Shown: piece after piece, positions 60,552-64,000 of the stretch
Position numbering within the stretch: the stretch's first letter is position 1
Layout: every line of letters starts with the position of its first letter
Source: Flavobacterium ginsengisoli
Lineage (GTDB): Bacteria; Bacteroidota; Bacteroidia; Flavobacteriales; Flavobacteriaceae
Length of the DNA: 64,000 nucleotides
Direction of reading: 5' to 3'
Assembly: GCF_029625315.1 (NCBI RefSeq)
Contig: NZ_CP121110.1
Coordinates: 4,880,501 to 4,944,500 of the forward strand
Notes under the pieces: generated by a model
The model's database searches: none
Seen by the model: the letters and a program-made list of their open reading frames with translations, nothing else
Told to the model about the DNA's origin: nothing
Program-made: the position numbers and the translations under genes

Positions 60552-63548
60552 TTATTTTATGATAGCGTCTTGAATGATCTGTTGGATTTCTTCTCTGATT
60601 TTTCCTTTGACTAATTTGTTTTCGTCATTTACTACTTCTGGATACGTTCTGTTGGATAGAAATACATACACAATTTCGGTTTCTGGATCTGCCCAAGCCA
60701 TGTTGCCTGTAAAACCTGTGTGGCCAAAACTGGCTTCAGAAACACAGTCGCAAGTTGGTCCGCCTTTGTGTACTCTTTTATCAAATCCTAAACCTCTTAG
60801 AACGCCTTGATTTTTGTAATAACAGGTATTAAAAGCATCAAAAGTCTGAGGAGAAAAATATTGAATACCGCCGTAATTTCCTTTTTGAAGATAAAGCCGC
60901 ATCATTTTGGCAACATCCATTGCATTAGAAAAAATTCCTGCATGACCTGCGACTCCACCTTCCATTGCGGCCGCCATATCGTGCACATAACCTTGAATAA
61001 CCTGATGTCTGAAATAGTTGTCAATTTCGGTTGGAGCGATATTGCTTTTGTCAAATTTGTCTAATGGATTATAAAGCGTATTGGTCATTCCTAGTGTGCT
61101 GTAGAAATTTTCTTGGCTCAGCTCTTCTAATTTTTTATGTGTTTTTCTTTCTAAATATTCTTTTAAAATGATAAAAGTAAAATCGCTGTATTTGTATTCT
61201 TTTTTTAGAGCTACAGGACTTTCAGCAATGATTTTCATAATCGTATCATGATAATCATTTCGAATGTAAAGATTCTCGGCAACTTTTGTTGTAAAACCGT
61301 TTTCTGCTGCTTTTCGATAGTATTTTTCAGAAGGCTGATTGTTGCTGTCTAAAGTTGCTTTGTAAAACGGAATCCACGCTTGAAGTCCTGCATAATGATT
61401 TAGCAAATCTTTGAAAGTGATGTTTTCTTTGTTTGTTTTGGCAAAAAACGGCACCATATCTTTCAGTTTGGTATCCAACTCTACTTTGTTTTTATCGTAC
61501 AATTGCATCACATTTGGCAAAGTCGAAATCATTTTTGAAATCGAAGCTACATCGTATAAATCGGTATCCGCGACTTTTTTTCCGTTATCATAAGTTTGCG
61601 CTCCGTACGATTTCTGAAAAACAACATTTCCTTTTCTGGCCACTAAAACCTGCATTCCTGGAGTCATTTTTCCGTCAATTGCTTTTTGCGCCACAGCATC
61701 GATTTTGGACAGAATTGCTGGATTCATATTTACATTTTCTGGAGCTGTAAAAGCCAGACGATTTAGTTTTTCGGTAGTCAAACCATCATTCACATGGAAA
61801 GCATCATTTATAGAAACAGGCAATTTTCCTTTGGCTTCAATGGCGCCAAAAAGTAATCCTGCCGAAACAACCTGACTAATATCTGAGTTTTGATAGGAAA
61901 CTACCAATCCTTCAATATCATCAAAATTATTAATAGATAATAACGAATAAGGTTTTGCAAAAATGTCTAGAATTACTTTGTTGTGTTTTGCAATTTCTTT
62001 CAACCAAAGCATTTCTTGTAAGGTGAATTCTTGTTTTTCCCAAGCTTTATTTACTTTATGATAGCTGATAATTACCTTGTCAAATTTTTTCAATTCTTTA
62101 TTTAGACTGTCCAGATTGGTGTCTTTGACTTCTGTAATATTGGTATATTTTTTTAAGGTCGAAACGAAAGTGCTATTGGTGTCTTCACCCAATTTTATAT
62201 AGGCGATTTTTTCGCTTAAATCTTTTATCGGAAGAATTTCTTTTTCGTTTTTTAAAACCGTAATCGCATTTTCATACAATTTATAATGTAAAGCATCATT
62301 TTGCGACGGATTCAAATCATTGTACAAATTATTTAAATCAATCGGTTTGTATTTGTTCAGTCCTGCTTTGTATTTAAAATGAAGAATTTTTTTAACCGAA
62401 TGTGCCAATCGTTCTTCGGTAATTACTTGCGTATTGTAAGCCTCTTCCAATTTCTGAAAAGCAACAGGTACATTTTCTGGACAAAGCAAAATATCATTTC
62501 CTGCTAAAATAACAGCGATTTCTAGATCTCCAGGACCTTTAAAATTGGCAGCGCCTTTCATCGCCAAACCGTCTGTAAAAATTAAGCCATTAAAACCTAA
62601 CTCTTTTTGAAGCAGATTGGTTACCACATTATATGAAGCAGAAGAAGGACAATTTGGCTGTGATTCTAAACTCGGAATATTAAGGTGCGCGACCATAACA
62701 GAAGCAAGACCTTCGTCGAATAATTTTTTATATGGATATAGTTCGACTAATTCCATTCGTTCTTTAGAAAAATTAACGGTAGGTAAAGCATGATGTGAAT
62801 CGGTTGAAGTATCGCCATGTCCAGGAAAGTGTTTTCCGGTACAGAAAACGCCATTTCCTTGTATTCCTTTCATTAAAGCAAGAGCTTTTTCGGTTACATT
62901 GACTTTATCTTCGCCAAAAGAACGGTTTCCGATAATTGGGTTTTTCGGATTAGTATTAATATCTAAAACTGGTGCAAAATTGAAATGAACGCCGATTCGT
63001 TTGTTTTCGGCTGCCATATTTCTTCCCACATTTTCAATTAAACTTAAATCCTGAATTGCGCCTAAAGTCATATTCCAAGGATAACGATACGTTGAATCTA
63101 ATCTCATGGCTAATCCCCATTCGGCATCGATTCCGATCATCAGAGGAACTTTTGCTTTTGACTGATATAAGTTGGTTAATTTCGCCTGACGAACTGGTCC
63201 GCCTTGAAAAAAAATAACGTTTCCTATTTTATAATCTTCAATCATTTTACTGATCTGATTAACGTGCACAGAATCTTTGTTGGAATAGGCAGAAACCATA
63301 AACAATTGCCCGATTTTTTCCTGTACAGTCATTTTACTATAAATGCTGTCGACCCAAGCCGTTTCTTTATCAGAATCTTTAAAGAAAGTTTTTTTGTCTG
63401 AAGTGTTTTTTTGTACGTAAACAACAGTGTCTTTTAAAGGAATATCCTTTTTATCATCTGCTGCACCATTATTTTTTTTGGATGCGCAATTGGTAATTAA
63501 AAATATAAAAGCGGCGTATAAACTGATTTTTATAAATGGATTTTTCAT
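60552..63548 (-). CDS. GH3 beta-N-acetylglucosaminidase-like domain fused to a beta-lactamase-type serine hydrolase (lipoprotein)
   Basis: A 998-residue lipoprotein (lipobox LITNC). Residues about 65-400 form a GH3 domain of NagZ type with KHFPGHGDTSTDSHHALP, which supplies the His/Asp pair of that subfamily. Residues 400-600 are a GH3 C-terminal-like part. Residues about 620-990 form a class C beta-lactamase-related domain with the SxxK motif VASISKMIS, a Tyr-containing KYSDFTF and HTGFTG near the KTG position. The fusion suggests coupled action on peptidoglycan sugars and stem peptides in the periplasm. It is probably co-transcribed with the DUF5009 gene that follows. Confidence 0.88.
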   Translation of the reverse strand: MKNPFIKISLYAAFIFLITNCASKKNNGAADDKKDIPLKDTVVYVQKNTSDKKTFFKDSDKETAWVDSIYSKMTVQEKIGQLFMVSAYSNKDSVHVNQISKMIEDYKIGNVIFFQGGPVRQAKLTNLYQSKAKVPLMIGIDAEWGLAMRLDSTYRYPWNMTLGAIQDLSLIENVGRNMAAENKRIGVHFNFAPVLDINTNPKNPIIGNRSFGEDKVNVTEKALALMKGIQGNGVFCTGKHFPGHGDTSTDSHHALPTVNFSKERMELVELYPYKKLFDEGLASVMVAHLNIPSLESQPNCPSSASYNVVTNLLQKELGFNGLIFTDGLAMKGAANFKGPGDLEIAVILAGNDILLCPENVPVAFQKLEEAYNTQVITEERLAHSVKKILHFKYKAGLNKYKPIDLNNLYNDLNPSQNDALHYKLYENAITVLKNEKEILPIKDLSEKIAYIKLGEDTNSTFVSTLKKYTNITEVKDTNLDSLNKELKKFDKVIISYHKVNKAWEKQEFTLQEMLWLKEIAKHNKVILDIFAKPYSLLSINNFDDIEGLVVSYQNSDISQVVSAGLLFGAIEAKGKLPVSINDAFHVNDGLTTEKLNRLAFTAPENVNMNPAILSKIDAVAQKAIDGKMTPGMQVLVARKGNVVFQKSYGAQTYDNGKKVADTDLYDVASISKMISTLPNVMQLYDKNKVELDTKLKDMVPFFAKTNKENITFKDLLNHYAGLQAWIPFYKATLDSNNQPSEKYYRKAAENGFTTKVAENLYIRNDYHDTIMKIIAESPVALKKEYKYSDFTFIILKEYLERKTHKKLEELSQENFYSTLGMTNTLYNPLDKFDKSNIAPTEIDNYFRHQVIQGYVHDMAAAMEGGVAGHAGIFSNAMDVAKMMRLYLQKGNYGGIQYFSPQTFDAFNTCYYKNQGVLRGLGFDKRVHKGGPTCDCVSEASFGHTGFTGNMAWADPETEIVYVFLSNRTYPEVVNDENKLVKGKIREEIQQIIQDAIIK

Positions 63549-63622
63549 ATCATTTTTTTAAGAATCAATTTGAGTTTAATGCATTTAAATTCAAATTGAT
63601 TCATCAATAGTATTAAGCTGAA

Positions 63623-64000
63623 TTAGAAACTTATTTCTTTTTCACTGCGTGAACTGGTTATAAATAATCCTAAATAAGTAATTAATCCGTTTAGTATAAT
63701 TAATTCATTATCAAAAACATATCCTGCGAATAAAACTTTAGAATATTCATTGATGAAATAGGTAAATAATGGAGAAAGCAAGCAGATAAACGGAACCAGT
63801 TTATCGTTTACATGTCTCGATTTTTGGAATAAACCAAAAGCGTATAATCCTAATAATGGACCGTAAGTATAGGAGGCAACTTTAAAAATCATTCCGACTA
63901 CCGAACTGTCATTGATTGAGTTGAAAATCAAGATGATAAAAAACACCAAAATAGAAAAACTGATATGTACTAAATGTCTAATTCTTACCGTGTTTTTCTT
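63623..64000 (-). CDS. Sodium:solute symporter, C-terminal part only (runs off the right edge)
   Basis: The last 125 residues of a membrane protein; the frame stays open to base 64000. Hydrophobic helices (VHISFSILVFFIILIF, MIFKVASYTYGPLLGLYAFG and ELIILNGLITYLGLFI) and the conserved VASYTYGPLLGLYAFG match the C-terminal region of the SSS family. Close homologues lie next to GH3/NagZ-like genes in Bacteroidota and may take up cell-wall fragments; that is inference. Confidence 0.75.
   Translation of the reverse strand, partial: KKNTVRIRHLVHISFSILVFFIILIFNSINDSSVVGMIFKVASYTYGPLLGLYAFGLFQKSRHVNDKLVPFICLLSPLFTYFINEYSKVLFAGYVFDNELIILNGLITYLGLFITSSRSEKEISF

Overview
The window looks like chromosome of a Flavobacterium-like member of the Bacteroidota. 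The DNA is AT-rich. Promoter -7 boxes fit TAnnTTTG, start codons lack strong Shine-Dalgarno sequences, and there are many short lipoproteins. A SusC/SusD pair is present, and the sialidase ends in a type IX secretion sorting domain. These points are inferred from gene content; no rRNA or tRNA gene was seen.

Layout. (1) 1-9.7 kb, mostly minus strand: small membrane, lipoprotein and domain-of-unknown-function genes. They include a tight DUF4236 / Excalibur / TerB-like / four-TM coiled-coil / VWA-like lipoprotein operon, a TPR histidine kinase with a LuxR-type regulator, and three members of a tiny Pro-tailed lipoprotein family. (2) 9.7-16.2 kb: a giant multi-PAS histidine kinase with a single-domain response regulator, then a membrane GT2 glycosyltransferase. 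(3) 16.2-21.1 kb: housekeeping and miscellaneous genes (AAA ATPase, YggS, DUF2024, MocR regulator, DUF1810). (4) 21.2-25.6 kb: a three-gene ABC/HlyD/TolC export cassette. (5) 27-48.3 kb: a sialic acid utilisation locus made of a ROK regulator, SusC/SusD, N-acetylneuraminate lyase, mutarotase, MFS transporter, double-domain O-acetylesterase, AGE epimerase, LamG/BNR sialidase, NagA, an EamA permease, a metzincin-motif lipoprotein and a partner lipoprotein. (6) 48.4-51.3 kb: the methionine importer metNIQ behind an apparent leader-peptide attenuator. (7) 51.4-57.5 kb: Ku, LigD and a large-subunit catalase. (8) 57.5-64 kb: a second MocR regulator, a DUF5009 acyltransferase-like membrane protein, a GH3-beta-lactamase fusion lipoprotein and the C-terminal end of a sodium:solute symporter.

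How the genes work together. In region 5 the surface sialidase and esterases free and de-O-acetylate sialic acid, SusC/D and the MFS protein import it, the mutarotase and lyase give ManNAc, the AGE epimerase gives GlcNAc, and NagA acts after phosphorylation. No GlcNAc kinase or NagB is visible here, so they should lie elsewhere.

Sequence quality. Many genes are broken by small indels. Fourteen of these fall exactly where the protein family and flanking frames predict the pentamer GCWGC (GCAGC/GCTGC), and seven have the identical form GCAG(A)C. This points to a systematic, probably base-modification-linked, consensus error rather than gene decay. The affected genes are annotated over their full corrected span. 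The clearest biological novelty is the sulfur-amino-acid-rich leader peptide plus terminator in front of metN.
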